From contig NZ_JAAFKF010000005.1 in NCBI RefSeq assembly GCF_013299175.1, positions 1-64,000 of the forward strand: a DNA stretch of 64,000 nucleotides, given 5' to 3'. Below the pieces are notes generated by a model that made no database searches, had not been told where the DNA came from, and saw nothing but the letters and a program-made list of their open reading frames with translations. Both the position numbers and the translations under genes were made by a program. Shown here one piece after another: positions 20,094 through 31,466 of the stretch (positions are counted from its first letter, which is position 1; the number at the start of each line of letters is the position of its first letter). Origin of the DNA: Sphaerotilus sp. (GTDB lineage Bacteria > Pseudomonadota > Gammaproteobacteria > Burkholderiales > Burkholderiaceae_C).

Positions 20094-21293
20094 TCAGGGC
20101 TGGTGGGCGACGGTGCTGTCGTCCACGCCATGGCTGGCGCCGGCATCGACCGGACACCGCGCCGCCGCCCGGATCACCAGGAAGTTCTGGTTGCCCAGCG
20201 GCGTGGTCACCACGCTGTAGCTGGCGGGGTGTTCCGGGTTGTCGATGCGGCCATTGCCATCCTGGTCGGCGCTGTAGCGGCAGATGCGGAACCGTCCTGT
20301 GTTGCCCCCCGTGGCGCCCACCAGCAGCCAGCCCTGCGGGACCAGATCGAGCCGCCCCGACCAGCGCGGCACTCCGCCAGAGGCTGGCGCCACGGGCTGC
20401 ACGACGCAGTGGTAGGCGATCGACGTCCTGGCCGTGGTGCCGGGTGGCACGCCGACAGGGCCGTCCTGCGCGCATTCCCAGGCCGGGCTGGGGTGGCCGG
20501 TGGTGGTGAGACCCAGGCGCAGCAGGGTGCCCATGGCCGCGCTGGCGGGTTGCTCCGCGTCGGTGCTGGTGAGGGTGTCGCGGTCGGTGGCGAAGCGGAT
20601 GTGGCCGGCGAGCAGCAGGCCGCTCATGGCCTTGCAGGTGCCCAGGCTGCCGGCGTTCAGGGACTCGGCAGGCAGCCCCGCCACGCTGTCACAGCGGCCG
20701 ATCACCTCGCCGGAGCGGCTGTCGAACAGCCAGACCAGCGCCTCGTCGGTGCGCGGCTTGAAGGCGTGGCGGCCGTCACCGAGGTCGCGGGCGGCGGCGG
20801 GAATGCGCAGGGAGCGTTCGGGGGTGCCGGGGCTGCTGGTGGCTGTCGCGCTGGAGAGGGGGGTGGTGCGGTTGAGCAGGGTGGCCGCGCCCAGCGCCGG
20901 GTCGATGGCTGTCAGCGCCGTGCCCAGGGTCAGCGCGTGGGCCGTGGTCTGGCGGTCCTCCCAGCGCACGGTGGTGGCCACGCTGTGCAGCCGCCCGGCC
21001 GTGTCGGTCTGCACGCGGCGTTCCAGCGTGTAGCGGGTGGGCGAGGAGGCGGTGTCGATCGGCACCGGTCCACGGTCGGCGATGCTGGCGTTGCCGGTGG
21101 TGCCGGTGGTGCCGCTGAGCCAGCGCAGTTGCTCCAGATCGCTGGCCGCGTGGCGGACGGCTTCGCTGCGCTGGCGGGACAGGTCGGTGCTGCGGCGCAG
21201 TTCCAGGTGCAGCCGCAGCAGCGAGGCCGTGCCCAGCCCGAACAGGGCCACGGCCACCAGCAGCTCGATCAGTGCCAGGCCGCGGCGGTTCAT
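20094..21293 (-). CDS. pilV: PilV-like minor pilin (prepilin-type N-terminus)
   Basis: N-terminus RRGLALIELLVAVALFGLGTASLLRL class III signal; position in minor-pilin cluster. Confidence 0.7.
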   Translation of the reverse strand: MNRRGLALIELLVAVALFGLGTASLLRLHLELRRSTDLSRQRSEAVRHAASDLEQLRWLSGTTGTTGNASIADRGPVPIDTASSPTRYTLERRVQTDTAGRLHSVATTVRWEDRQTTAHALTLGTALTAIDPALGAATLLNRTTPLSSATATSSPGTPERSLRIPAAARDLGDGRHAFKPRTDEALVWLFDSRSGEVIGRCDSVAGLPAESLNAGSLGTCKAMSGLLLAGHIRFATDRDTLTSTDAEQPASAAMGTLLRLGLTTTGHPSPAWECAQDGPVGVPPGTTARTSIAYHCVVQPVAPASGGVPRWSGRLDLVPQGWLLVGATGGNTGRFRICRYSADQDGNGRIDNPEHPASYSVVTTPLGNQNFLVIRAAARCPVDAGASHGVDDSTVAHQP

Positions 21294-22549
21294 CGGGTAT
21301 GGGGATCGAACCAGCTACCCGGCACGGGCACGAGCGCCCCGCCGAGCGCCCCGGCCCGCTCCAGCACGCCAGCATCCCGCACCACCTCGATCGGCCCGCG
21401 CAGCGTGGTGCGGTCCAGACTGACCAGGGCGCCGCGCAACAGGCTGCGCGGCCCGGCCGCCGCCGAGGTGTCCACGCGGCCCGCCACGGTCAGTCCGTGC
21501 AGCACCGCGTCCGGCCCGAGGCGCAGGACGCCCCGCACGACCAGCAGCAGCGGCGCCTCGGCCGTGCCCCACTGGCCTTGTGCCAGTGCCAGATCCCCGT
21601 CGAGCCAGAGCGCGCGTGCGCCGAGTCGCCACGCGCTGTCGAGGTCGCCGCCCGTGCAGCCGGCAGCACACGCCAGGGTCTGCCAAGACGGCAGGGCCTG
21701 CAGCGCCGCCAGATGCATTCCGAACAGGCGCCGCCAGAGGGCGTCGGCGCCTGCCGCCAGGGGCGGGTCTTGTGCCACGAGACCGGCGGCGGCGGGCTGA
21801 CCGGGCGGGCCGAGCACTTGGGCCAGGGTGTCCAGGGTGATGGTGCTGCCGCTGTGGACCGTGGTGCCGCCGCTGGCGGGGTCGCTGTTGACGGTGCGGG
21901 CGCCGTCGGCCAGCGTGACCGCGCCCACGCTGGTCAGCGCCGCCAGCGGGGGCTGCACCACCTGCCCGAGTGTGGCCAGCGCCGTGGTGATGCGGTAGCG
22001 GCTGTCCGGCTCGGGCTGGGTGTCGCCGCCGCAGTCCGGGCCGGCGGTCGAGCAGCCCTCGGCGCTCAGGGTCCACAGGCCCGTGCGGGCACCGGGCTGG
22101 AGGGTCACGGCGAAGGCGGGGGCTTCGGCGGCGGCGCCGGTGGGTGGAACCTGGCCCGCGCCGCCGTCGGGACAGTGGCAGCGCCAGTCCGGACCCGTCG
22201 CGGTCTGCGCGCAGGCGGGTTGCAGCGGCAGCGCGGTGGCGAGGCTGCGGTCCCAGCGGCTGCGCAGCGCGGCAGGGCGTGTGGTGCTGTCCTGTGGCGC
22301 GGGCAGGCATTGCGCGTCCACTGCCCGTGGATCGTTCAGGTGTGACACGGCCCAGTCGAGTCCGGCGTGGGCCGCTTCCTGTGCCCGGACGGCGCGGACC
22401 ATGCCGGCGCTGGCACGCTGCTCGAACAGGAGTGCGCGGTGGCTGTAGAGCAGGCTCAGGTGGGCGATCAGCAGCAGGGTCATCACCATGGCGAGCGTGC
22501 CGGTGCCCGAGGCGGCAGTGCGTGGGTGTGGCTCAGAGCGGACAGGCAC
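21290..22549 (-). CDS. pilX: PilX-like minor pilin/assembly protein, large
   Basis: GTGTLAMVMTLLLIAHLSLLYSHRALLFEQRASAGMVRAVRAQEAAHAGLDWA; between pilW-like and pilV-like genes; GTG start at 22549 inferred. Confidence 0.65.
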   Translation of the reverse strand: MPVRSEPHPRTAASGTGTLAMVMTLLLIAHLSLLYSHRALLFEQRASAGMVRAVRAQEAAHAGLDWAVSHLNDPRAVDAQCLPAPQDSTTRPAALRSRWDRSLATALPLQPACAQTATGPDWRCHCPDGGAGQVPPTGAAAEAPAFAVTLQPGARTGLWTLSAEGCSTAGPDCGGDTQPEPDSRYRITTALATLGQVVQPPLAALTSVGAVTLADGARTVNSDPASGGTTVHSGSTITLDTLAQVLGPPGQPAAAGLVAQDPPLAAGADALWRRLFGMHLAALQALPSWQTLACAAGCTGGDLDSAWRLGARALWLDGDLALAQGQWGTAEAPLLLVVRGVLRLGPDAVLHGLTVAGRVDTSAAAGPRSLLRGALVSLDRTTLRGPIEVVRDAGVLERAGALGGALVPVPGSWFDPHTR

Positions 22550-23284
22550 CCGTGACCTCGTCGTTGCGCAGGCGCGCTTCGGTGGTGAGCTGGCGCTGGA
22601 TGCGGCTGTCGCGGGCGTCCTGCGCATCGAGTTCGACCCGCACCCTGCGCTGTATCCGCTCGGGCGGGCAGCGGGCTTGCCCGTTGCAGGCCGTCAGCGC
22701 GCAGTGGCCCAGCAGACTCTGGCGGGTCTCGTCCAGCCGGATCGCCAGCCGCGTGACCCGCAGGAGCGCCGGGTCCGTGAGCGCCTGCCAGTGGTCGCGT
22801 TCGTCCGGGGCGATGGCGCTGCCGGACAGGCGCCATTCGAGGGTCTGCGTGGCGGTGTTCAGGCGCAGGCCGAACTTTTCCTGGTTGCTGTTCACACCGT
22901 CCTCGGTCAGGTCGCGGCTGTAGCTGTAGCCCAGCCAGGGCGCCGCGGCCGGGCCGTTCAGCACCGCGCCGCGGTAGGGGTTGGCGGTCAGCGCCACCGC
23001 GGGATGGGCCGCGTCCCACACGCCGCCCGACACGTCGGCCCAGTACCCGGCGCGGCGCACGTCCCGCGAGACCAGCTCCACCGCCGTGCGCAGGTCTTGC
23101 GTCAACCGGCTCTCCAGCAGCAAGCGGCGCTGCTCATCGACGTGTCCGGACACCAGGTGCAGCGCCACCGTGAGCAGCAGCAGGCCCAGCCCGATCGCCA
23201 GCATCAGCTCGACCAGACTCCAGCCCTGGTGTCGGGGTCGGGGTGGATGTCGGGGATGGTGGCGGGTCATGAGGTCCAGCATTG
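22533..23284 (-). CDS. pilW: PilW-like minor pilin (start approximate)
   Basis: HQGWSLVELMLAIGLGLLLLTVALHLV prepilin motif; followed by VSRDVRRAGYW. Confidence 0.7.
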
Positions 23285-23746
23285 GCGGTTCTGCGCATCG
23301 GTGTTGCCGAGCTGGGCATCGGGTCCGGAGCGGTGGTGGAGCTGTCCGGCATCGAGGTCGAGCACCAACCACCGGCACGCAAGGTCGTCGGCCTGCGGAC
23401 CACGGGCGATGGCCGTGACGCGGTAGCTGCGGTGGGCGCTGTCGGTCTGGACCGAGGTGGTCAGGTCGTAGTGGCCGGCCGGGCTGAGCACGGGCAGATC
23501 CAGCCCGTCCCGGCCGAGTCCGCTGGCGTAGAGCGGGTGCTGGGAGCGCCAGCGTTCCTGGGCCTGCTGGAGCTGGGCGAGGGGGGTGATGGCGTCGCTG
23601 CGCCGCAGCCGCCGGACCTGGGTCTGCCAGCCCGGCACGGCCAGGGTCGCCAGCATGGCCACGATGAGCATCGCGATGACCAGCTCGACGAGCGTCATGC
23701 CGGCGGTGGTGCCGTGGCGAGGGTGCGGCTGTGGCGTGTTCAGCAT
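23267..23746 (-). CDS. pilE: PilE-like type IV pilin
   Basis: GMTLVELVIAMLIVAMLATLAVPGWQ and short pilin length. Confidence 0.75.
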   Translation of the reverse strand: MLNTPQPHPRHGTTAGMTLVELVIAMLIVAMLATLAVPGWQTQVRRLRRSDAITPLAQLQQAQERWRSQHPLYASGLGRDGLDLPVLSPAGHYDLTTSVQTDSAHRSYRVTAIARGPQADDLACRWLVLDLDAGQLHHRSGPDAQLGNTDAQNRQCWTS

Positions 23747-24306
23747 GGGCTGTAGCCCAGTACCTGTGGCCCTGGCGTGCAGGTCCGCACGCGGCCGAGG
23801 ATGTTCACGATGTGGCGCAGGGCGCTGCTGCCGTCGGTGGTGGACACGTCGATGCTGCCGGTGGGGGTGAAGGTGCCGTGGCGCGGGTCGAGGCGCAGGC
23901 TGGCGACGTTCGATTGCAGCCGGACACGGCGGGCGGCGGGCACCAGCGCGGCGCGCAGCAGCTCGGTGCCGTCGGTGCAGACCACCTGCGGCTCGTCCCG
24001 CGCATCGGCGCTGCACTGGCAGGCATCGGCATCGCCGCTGTGGAGCAGGTAGCACATGCCCGCGCTGGTGTCCTGGAAGCTCAGGCGCAGGATGCGGTGG
24101 CGCACCACGGCGGCGCTGCGCAGCAGTTGCAGATCGGTCTGGAGTTGTGCCGAGACGCCGAGCAGGTGCTGGCGCAGCAGCCAACTGGAGAAGGTGAGGG
24201 CGGCGCTGTGCAGCACGACGGCCGTGAGCGCGAGGACGACCAGCAGCTCCACCAGCGTCAGTCCGTGGTGTCCGTGGTGTCTGTGCCTGCGTGTGGATCG
24301 TGTCAT
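23740..24306 (-). CDS. fimT: FimT/GspH-like pseudopilin
   Basis: HGLTLVELLVVLALTAVVLHSAALTF; first gene of the minor-pilin cluster. Confidence 0.72.
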   Translation of the reverse strand: MTRSTRRHRHHGHHGLTLVELLVVLALTAVVLHSAALTFSSWLLRQHLLGVSAQLQTDLQLLRSAAVVRHRILRLSFQDTSAGMCYLLHSGDADACQCSADARDEPQVVCTDGTELLRAALVPAARRVRLQSNVASLRLDPRHGTFTPTGSIDVSTTDGSSALRHIVNILGRVRTCTPGPQVLGYSPC

Positions 24307-24412
24307 CGGCCTGCTCCGCGGTGGCTGTGGAGTTCAGGCTTCAGTCTAGGCAGTCACCTGCCACGGGCGCGTCCCTCTGAAGGGGGATGCGTGCCGGTAT
24401 TTCGGGGGAGGC

Positions 24413-24862
24413 TCAGATTTCCCGGATGAGCTGGTTGAAGGCGTCCACGTCCTCGAAGCGCCGGTAGACCGACGCGAAGCGCACGTAGGCCACCTTGTCC
24501 AGCCGCTTGAGTTCGCGCATCACCAGCTCGCCGATGTGGGAGGTGGTGACTTCGGTTTCGCCGCTGGTGAACAGCGTGCTCTCGATCCGGGCGATGGCCG
24601 CTTCGATCAGGTCCACGCTCACGTTGCGCTTGCGCAGGGCCAGCATCATCGACGCCCGCAGCTTGGCGCGGTCGAACTCGATGCGGTTGCCGTTCTTCTT
24701 CACCACCGCGGGCATGGCCAGCTCGACCCGCTCGTAGGTGGTGAAACGCTTGTCGCAGGTGCTGGCGCTGCAGCGGCGGCGCCTGCGCATCGCGTCGCCT
24801 TCGTCCGAGGCGCGGGTTTCGACGACCGTGGTGTCCTGGTGACCGCAGTAGGGGCAGCGCAT
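24413..24862 (-). CDS. nrdR: transcriptional repressor NrdR
   Basis: [33 protein letters not shown]...[13 protein letters not shown]. Confidence 0.97.
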   Translation of the reverse strand: MRCPYCGHQDTTVVETRASDEGDAMRRRRRCSASTCDKRFTTYERVELAMPAVVKKNGNRIEFDRAKLRASMMLALRKRNVSVDLIEAAIARIESTLFTSGETEVTTSHIGELVMRELKRLDKVAYVRFASVYRRFEDVDAFNQLIREI

Positions 24863-24890
24863 CGTCAGGACACCCGGCCGTGGTGCCGCA

Positions 24891-26144
24891 TCAGCCGCGG
24901 TAGACCGGGAAGTCGCGGGTCAGCGCGGCAACCTGCTCGCGCACACGGGCCAGCACGGACTCGTCGTTCGGCGCTTCGAGCACGTCGGCGATCAGGTTGG
25001 CGGTCAGGACGGCCTGTTCTTCCTTGAAGCCGCGGGTGGTCATCGCGGGCGAACCCAGGCGGATGCCGCTGGTGACCATCGGCTTCTGCGGGTCGTTGGG
25101 GATGCCGTTCTTGTTGCAGGTCATGTGCGCTCGGCCCAGCAGCGCCTCGGCTTCCTTGCCGGTCAGGCCCATCGGGCGCAGATCGACCAGCATGACGTGG
25201 CTCTCGGTGCGGCCCGACACGATGCGCAGACCACGCTTGGTCAGCGTCTCGGCCATGGCGGCGGCGTTCTTGACCACCTGTTCCTGGTACGCCTTGAACG
25301 CGGGTTGCTGCGCTTCGAGGAAGGCCACCGCCTTGCCGGCGATGACGTGCATCAGCGGGCCGCCCTGGATGCCGGGGAAGATGGCCGAGTTGATCTTCTT
25401 GGCGATGTCATCGCCGCGCATCAGGATCAGGCCGCCACGCGGGCCGCGCAGGGTCTTGTGCGTCGTCGTCGTCACCACGTCGGCGTGGGGGACCGGGTTC
25501 GGGTAGACGCCGGCCGCGATCAGGCCGGCGTAGTGGGCCATGTCCACCATGAAATACGCGCCGACCGCCTTGGCGACCTTGGCGAACCGCTCGAAGTCGA
25601 TGCGCAGCGCGAAGGCCGAAGCACCCGCGATGATCAGCTTCGGCTTGTGCTCGTGGGCCAGACGCTCCATCTGGTCGTAGTCGATGTCTTCCTGGGCGTC
25701 GAGGCCGTAGGAGACGACCTTGAACCACTTGCCGGACATGTTCAGCGGCATGCCATGCGTCAGATGGCCGCCTTCCGCGAGGCTCAGGCCCATGATGGTG
25801 TCGCCGGGCTGCAGCAGGCCGAAGAACACGGCCTGGTTGGCCTGCGAGCCTGAGTTCGGCTGCACGTTGGCGTGGTCGGCGCCGAAAAGCTGCTTGGCGC
25901 GGTCGATGGCGAGCTGCTCGACGACATCGACGTGTTCGCAGCCGCCGTAGTAACGCTTGCCGGGATAGCCTTCGGCGTACTTGTTGGTGAGCTGCGAGCC
26001 TTGCGCGGCCATGACGGCGGGCGAGGTGTAGTTCTCGCTGGCGATCAGCTCGATGTGCTCTTCCTGGCGGCGCACTTCGGCGTTGATGGCGGCCGTGATC
26101 TCGGGATCGATGGCGGCGAGGGTCTGGGTAGCGCGGTCAAACAT
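24891..26144 (-). CDS. glyA: serine hydroxymethyltransferase
   Basis: [59 protein letters not shown]. Confidence 0.98.
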   Translation of the reverse strand: MFDRATQTLAAIDPEITAAINAEVRRQEEHIELIASENYTSPAVMAAQGSQLTNKYAEGYPGKRYYGGCEHVDVVEQLAIDRAKQLFGADHANVQPNSGSQANQAVFFGLLQPGDTIMGLSLAEGGHLTHGMPLNMSGKWFKVVSYGLDAQEDIDYDQMERLAHEHKPKLIIAGASAFALRIDFERFAKVAKAVGAYFMVDMAHYAGLIAAGVYPNPVPHADVVTTTTHKTLRGPRGGLILMRGDDIAKKINSAIFPGIQGGPLMHVIAGKAVAFLEAQQPAFKAYQEQVVKNAAAMAETLTKRGLRIVSGRTESHVMLVDLRPMGLTGKEAEALLGRAHMTCNKNGIPNDPQKPMVTSGIRLGSPAMTTRGFKEEQAVLTANLIADVLEAPNDESVLARVREQVAALTRDFPVYRG

Positions 26145-26349
26145 GGGTAGGCAGTCCTGTCGGTGATGTCCGGCCCCGCCGACCTTGCTTCGCTGGGGAG
26201 GCAAGGCGGGGGCTGCCCAGGCGCACGGCAAAGAATCCGCGGCAAGCACCCCGATCCGGGCACTGCCGCGACCACGCTCCCCGGTGGTTGACCCACCTTG
26301 GACCTCCGTGGAAGCCCGTGAACGCCAGTTGCGTGGTGCGAGAAGTTTA

Positions 26350-27294
26350 TCAGTAGCTCAGCGCGGCCACGCGGTCAGGTCGGGTCTGCAGCACCGGGTT
26401 GGCGCCGTTGCTGGCCGAGGGGCGGCCGCCCTGCGAGGTCGGCGTGTTCAGATTGGGTGCAGGTGCGTCCGCCGGCGCGGACACCGGCGGCACCGGCAAG
26501 CGCGCGGTCACGGGCACCGAGCGGCCCTTGATGAGCTGCTGCAGGAACTCCTGCTCCGACAGCACCTTGAAGGCATAGCCGCCGTCGTTGGCCTGATTGG
26601 CTGCACCGACGTAATGGCGCAGACCGCCCTCGACCGAACCGGCCTTGGCGATGCAGTCCTTGAGCACCTGCACGCCCACGCGCAGATTGGTCAGTGGATC
26701 GAATGCGGCGTGGTTGCCTCCGAAGGCCACGTACTTGTCGTCGTGGACACGGGTGAGCACCTGCATCAACCCCTGCGCGCCGACCGCGCTCTGGGCGAAC
26801 GGGTTGAACGAGGACTCGATGGCGACGATGGCCAGGATCAGCGTCGGCTCCAGCCCGACCCGCTTGCCCAGCGACCACGACTCCTGCACCAGCCGGCTGA
26901 CCGGTTCAGGCGCCACCTTGTAGCGGCGCGCCAGCCACTGCGCGACGGCCGCTTGCTGGCGGTTGAGTTCGCTCGGGTCGATGGCGGTGGCCCGGTCCAC
27001 GGCCGAAAAATCACCCTGGGCGAGCAGGGTCGGTTCGTCCATCTGGGTCGATGCGGCCGAGCGGGCTTCCTGCCGCTCGACCAGCCAGTCCAGCGCACGC
27101 TCTTCCAGCAAGCCGCGCACGTCGGCACGACCGCCGATGACAAAGGTGACACTCAGGACAGCCAGCCCGATGACGGCCAGACTGTTGTGGCTGGCGGCCA
27201 TCAGGCCGTTGCCGAGATCCGCGATGAACACCCGCACCGATTGCACGGTGGCGGACTGGACTCGCTCCCAGGATCGGGATACATGCATGTACAT
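26350..27294 (-). CDS. lytic transglycosylase (SLT-like)
   Basis: [28 protein letters not shown]. Confidence 0.85.
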   Translation of the reverse strand: MYMHVSRSWERVQSATVQSVRVFIADLGNGLMAASHNSLAVIGLAVLSVTFVIGGRADVRGLLEERALDWLVERQEARSAASTQMDEPTLLAQGDFSAVDRATAIDPSELNRQQAAVAQWLARRYKVAPEPVSRLVQESWSLGKRVGLEPTLILAIVAIESSFNPFAQSAVGAQGLMQVLTRVHDDKYVAFGGNHAAFDPLTNLRVGVQVLKDCIAKAGSVEGGLRHYVGAANQANDGGYAFKVLSEQEFLQQLIKGRSVPVTARLPVPPVSAPADAPAPNLNTPTSQGGRPSASNGANPVLQTRPDRVAALSY

Positions 27295-27545
27295 CCTCTT
27301 TCGATCACTGCTGACGCCGTGTGGCCAAGGGCCGGCGCCCAGATAATCCCCGTTGCACAACACCGGACAGCCCTCGTTCGAGTGGTTCTTGTCGGTGGGT
27401 CAACCCCCATGCAACGGGATCGAAGGGGGCGACTGCGCGGTTCGCGGCAGGCCACAAGCCCCCTGTGTTCGAAAACGGACGAATTCTAGAAGTCGTCCAA
27501 ATAACCAGTCAACAATAAGAAACACAGTAATGAGACTGTAAATTT

Positions 27546-29114
27546 ATGAAATACCGTGACCTGAGAGACTTCCTGGCCTTGTTAGAGCAACGTAAGGCCC
27601 TGCTCAAAGTGAAAAAATCGGTTGCAACCGAATTGGAGATGACCTGGCTGTCCGATCGCACTTTGCGCGCCGGCGGCCCCGCACTCCTGTTCGACAACGC
27701 GACGATCCGTGGGAAGGCATCGGCCATTCCAGTTGTGACCAATCTTTTCGGAACGCCGGAGCGCGTTGCCCTCGGCATGGGCGCCGAGCAGGTGTCTTCG
27801 TTACGTGAAATTGGTGAACTATTGGCGCGCCTCAAGGAGCCGGACCCCCCCAGAGGGCTGCAGGATGCCGGTAACTTGTTACGAATGGCCAAGACGGTGT
27901 GGGACATGAAGCCGTCGCTGGTGCGGCGTCCGGCATGCCATGAATTGATCATTTCGGGTGATGAGATCGATTTGGGACAACTGCCCATCCAGCACTGCTG
28001 GCCGGGTGATGTGGCGCCGCTGATCACCTGGGGATTGGTAGTAACCCGCGGTCCACAGTCGGTTCCACGTCCCCGGAAACGGCAAAATCTCGGCATCTAC
28101 CGGCAACAGGTGATCGGACCGCGCCAAACCATCATGCGGTGGCTGGCCCACCGTGGAGGTGCGTTGGATTTTCGTGAATTCGCACACGCAAATCCCGGAA
28201 TGCCCTTTCCGATGGCAGTGGTATTGGGTGCCGATCCAGCCACGATTCTGGGGGCCGTGACCCCGGTACCGGACAGCCTCTCCGAATACCAGTTCGCCGG
28301 ATTGCTGCGCGGCGGTCGCACGGAGTTGGCCGAGAGCGGCGTCGGCGAGGGGGATCTGAAGCTCCAGGTGCCCGCTTTTGCCGAGATCGTGCTCGAAGGC
28401 CACATCCCGCCCGCTGCGCCCGGCTTCGAGGGCGTGAGCCAACAAGGCATTCCGCTGAAGGAAAAGGGTGGTTACCTGCATGCCCTCGAAGGGCCGTATG
28501 GCGACCACACCGGCTACTACAACGAGCAGGACTGGTTCCCGGTGTTCGAGATCAGCCGCATGACCACGCGCAAGGATCCGATCTACCACTCGACCTACAC
28601 CGGCAAGCCGCCCGACGAGCCGGCCATCCTGGGGGTGGCCCTGAACGAGGTGTTCGTGCCGATCCTGCGCAAGCAGTTCCCGGAGATCACCGACTTCTAC
28701 CTGCCACCCGAGGGCTGCAGCTACCGGATGGCGATCGTCAGCATCAAGAAGAGCTACCCTGGCCACGCCAAGCGGCTGATGTTCGGCATCTGGAGCTTTT
28801 TGCGCCAGTTCATGTACACCAAGTTCATCGTGGTGGTGGACGACGACGTGGACATCCGCAGTTGGCAGGAGGTGATCTGGGCGATCACGACGCGCATGGA
28901 CCCGGTGCGCGACACGACGCTGGTCGAGAACACGCCCATCGACTACCTCGACTTCGCCTCGCCCGTGTCGGGGCTGGGCGGCAAGATGGGGCTGGACGCG
29001 ACCAACAAGTGGCCGGGCGAAACCAGCCGCGAGTGGGGCCGCACCATCGAGATGGACCGGGCGGTGACACAGCGCATGGACGCGCTGTGGTCGGAGCTGT
29101 TCAAGACCCCGTGA
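27546..29114 (+). CDS. ubiD: UbiD-family decarboxylase
   Basis: [70 protein letters not shown]. Confidence 0.95.
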   Translation: MKYRDLRDFLALLEQRKALLKVKKSVATELEMTWLSDRTLRAGGPALLFDNATIRGKASAIPVVTNLFGTPERVALGMGAEQVSSLREIGELLARLKEPDPPRGLQDAGNLLRMAKTVWDMKPSLVRRPACHELIISGDEIDLGQLPIQHCWPGDVAPLITWGLVVTRGPQSVPRPRKRQNLGIYRQQVIGPRQTIMRWLAHRGGALDFREFAHANPGMPFPMAVVLGADPATILGAVTPVPDSLSEYQFAGLLRGGRTELAESGVGEGDLKLQVPAFAEIVLEGHIPPAAPGFEGVSQQGIPLKEKGGYLHALEGPYGDHTGYYNEQDWFPVFEISRMTTRKDPIYHSTYTGKPPDEPAILGVALNEVFVPILRKQFPEITDFYLPPEGCSYRMAIVSIKKSYPGHAKRLMFGIWSFLRQFMYTKFIVVVDDDVDIRSWQEVIWAITTRMDPVRDTTLVENTPIDYLDFASPVSGLGGKMGLDATNKWPGETSREWGRTIEMDRAVTQRMDALWSELFKTP

Positions 29115-29889
29115 GCAGCCCGAGCACCTCGTGCAGGGCGTTGTAGACCAGCACGAAGCCGTGCGGCGAGGGCATCCAGTCCAGCAGCGGCTGGTCGTCG
29201 CGGGTCACGGCGGCGACCGGTGCCGGGATGACCACCATGCCCTTGCCCGCGGCGTCCCGGAAGGCACGCATCGCCCGCGGCATGTGCGAGGCGTGGGTGA
29301 CGAGCACGATGCGCTTGATGCCGGCGCTGTCCAGGATCGGCACCATCAGGTCGGCGTTTTCACGGGTGTCGCGCGAGCGCGATTCGGTCCAGCGCAGGCT
29401 GGTGCCGTAGTCGTCCTGCACGGTCTGCGCGGCGGTCTCGGCTTCCGAGCGTTCGCCGATCTGCGCCCAGCCGACGCCGCCGGCGTAGCCGAGCGGCTGT
29501 CCGGTGCGCCGGGCCAGCCAGACGCCGTAGCGCAGCCGGACCATGGCCTGCTGGGTGAGGCTGGACGTGCCGTATTCGGCGGCCAGACGGTGGCGGCCGG
29601 CGCCGAGCACGACGATGGCGGTGGGTGGCTGGTTCGGGCTGCGCGCCAGGGCGCGGACTTGCACGGCGCTCAGGGCCGGTGGTGGCCGCAGCACGCTGTC
29701 TTGCAGCCAGTGGGCCGTGCCGACACAGCACATCAGCCAGAGTCCGGCCGTGGACAGCACGGTCAGCACCCCCCCCAGGCGTGGCTGGCGCCGCATCAGC
29801 CACACGCTGAGCAGGATCAGCAGCAGCAGACTGGCCGGCGGCTGCACCAGCACGGACAACAAGGGTTTCCAGGACGGATCGAGCAACAC
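29101..29889 (-). CDS. YdcF/ElyC-like DUF218 protein (start approximate, GTG)
   Basis: [32 protein letters not shown]-terminal TM segments. Confidence 0.75.
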   Translation of the reverse strand: MLLDPSWKPLLSVLVQPPASLLLLILLSVWLMRRQPRLGGVLTVLSTAGLWLMCCVGTAHWLQDSVLRPPPALSAVQVRALARSPNQPPTAIVVLGAGRHRLAAEYGTSSLTQQAMVRLRYGVWLARRTGQPLGYAGGVGWAQIGERSEAETAAQTVQDDYGTSLRWTESRSRDTRENADLMVPILDSAGIKRIVLVTHASHMPRAMRAFRDAAGKGMVVIPAPVAAVTRDDQPLLDWMPSPHGFVLVYNALHEVLGLLTGS

Positions 29890-29981
29890 GGTGGACAGGG
29901 GCGGGCGCCGGGTGGGTCGGGACGGCGCATTCTGCCCGAGTCGGTACCAATTTCCGCAGATTCCTGCGGTTGTCCACAGGT

Positions 29982-30620
29982 TCAGGGCGCCAGACGCTCG
30001 CGCAACCAGCTTCCGTCGCCATCCTGCCGGTAGACCAGCCTGTCGTGCAGGCGCGACTTGCGGCCTTGCCAGAATTCCCAGCGTTGCGGCACGAGCCGGT
30101 AGCCACCCCAGTGCGGCGGGCGCGGCGGGTGCAAGCCGTGCTGGGCGGCGGCGCGGGCCGCGTTGGCGACGAGCACGGTGCGCGAGGTGATGGGCTGGCT
30201 TTGTGGCGAGGCCCAGGCGCCCAGGCGCGAATCCAGCGGGCGCGAGGCATAGTAGGCATCGGATTCTTCGGCGGATACCTTCTCGACGCAACCCTCGATG
30301 CGGACCACCCGCTCCAGCTCGACCCAATGGAACTGCAGCGCCGCCCACGGGTGCAGCGCCAGCTCCTGTCCCTTGCGGCTGTCGTAGTTGGTGTACCAGA
30401 CGAGTCCGCGCGCGTCGCAGCCCTTGATCAGCACGATGCGCGTGGATGGTCGTCCGTCGGCCCCGACGGTGGCCACCGTCATCGCGTTCGGTTCGGGCAC
30501 ACCGGCCTGGAGGGCCTGTTGCAGCCACAGCTCGAATTGCTGCAGAGGGGCGTGGGCGGCGCCGGACTCGTCGAGTTCCCCGGCTTCGTAGCTTTTGCGC
30601 AGATTGGCGATGTGGTCCAT
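29982..30620 (-). CDS. pdxH: pyridoxamine 5'-phosphate oxidase
   Basis: [71 protein letters not shown]. Confidence 0.97.
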   Translation of the reverse strand: MDHIANLRKSYEAGELDESGAAHAPLQQFELWLQQALQAGVPEPNAMTVATVGADGRPSTRIVLIKGCDARGLVWYTNYDSRKGQELALHPWAALQFHWVELERVVRIEGCVEKVSAEESDAYYASRPLDSRLGAWASPQSQPITSRTVLVANAARAAAQHGLHPPRPPHWGGYRLVPQRWEFWQGRKSRLHDRLVYRQDGDGSWLRERLAP

Positions 30621-30809
30621 GCAGGCGAGTATAGGAATGTCCCGCGCTGTACCAGCTTGTCGCGCCATTTGCCACGCCATTTGTCGTGGATAGCGCTTGT
30701 CCTTAAGTGAAGGCACCAGTTCACTTCGGGCTCGATGTGGGTTCCCATGTGGCATGGATGCCACCACCACCATCACCACCGCCGCCAACCTCGATGCCAG
30801 GACCACGCC

Positions 30810-31466
30810 ATGAGTCCGTACCGGAGCTTGCCCACCGTGGTGGTGCTGGCCGCTGGGGGCGGCGCACGTTTTCAAGGCGACGGCCCCAAGCTCGGACAGG
30901 CACTTGGCCCCGCCAGCGTGCTGGCACACACGCTCGACGCGGTGGTGTCGTCGGGCTTGGCGCTGGTGGTGGTGACGGTGGCGGCGCTGGTCGATGTGGC
31001 GCGCAGCGTCGTGGCCTCCCGCGACATCATCCTGTTGCCGCCCGTCGGCTCGGCCAGCCGGGAGCCGCTGGGCGTGGGGTTCTCGATCGCGGCGGGGGTC
31101 GGGGCGCGTCCGCATGTGCCGGGCTGGCTGGTCCTGCCGGGTGACATGCCGCTGGTGCAGCCGCAGACGCTGCGGGCCGTGGCGCGCGGGCTGGAGAGTG
31201 CGCCGATCGCCTATGCCCAGCACCGCGGGCGCCAGGGGTTTCCGGTCGGGCTGTCGGTGGAGCTGTACTCGGAGCTGATCCTGCTCAGCGGCGAGGAGGG
31301 GCTGCGGCGGCTGCTGGTGCGCTATCCCTCGAACGCGGTCGAGGTGTCCGATCCCGGTGTGCTGCAGGACATCAACACCACCGCCGATCTGGAGCACCTG
31401 CGGGCCTCAAGCACCGTCCTCGCCTGGCAGCAGTCCGTGTCGGCGCGCCAGGCCAACGAGGCGTGA
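30810..31466 (+). CDS. MobA-like nucleotidyltransferase
   Basis: [43 protein letters not shown]. Confidence 0.85.
   Translation: MSPYRSLPTVVVLAAGGGARFQGDGPKLGQALGPASVLAHTLDAVVSSGLALVVVTVAALVDVARSVVASRDIILLPPVGSASREPLGVGFSIAAGVGARPHVPGWLVLPGDMPLVQPQTLRAVARGLESAPIAYAQHRGRQGFPVGLSVELYSELILLSGEEGLRRLLVRYPSNAVEVSDPGVLQDINTTADLEHLRASSTVLAWQQSVSARQANEA

Noticed and set aside
30735-30810. Natural hexahistidine ([14 protein letters not shown]) at the N-terminus of the MobA-like ORF
   Set aside because: Comes from a ccacca/ccatca repeat upstream of the likely ATG at 30810 ([18 protein letters not shown]); probably untranslated.
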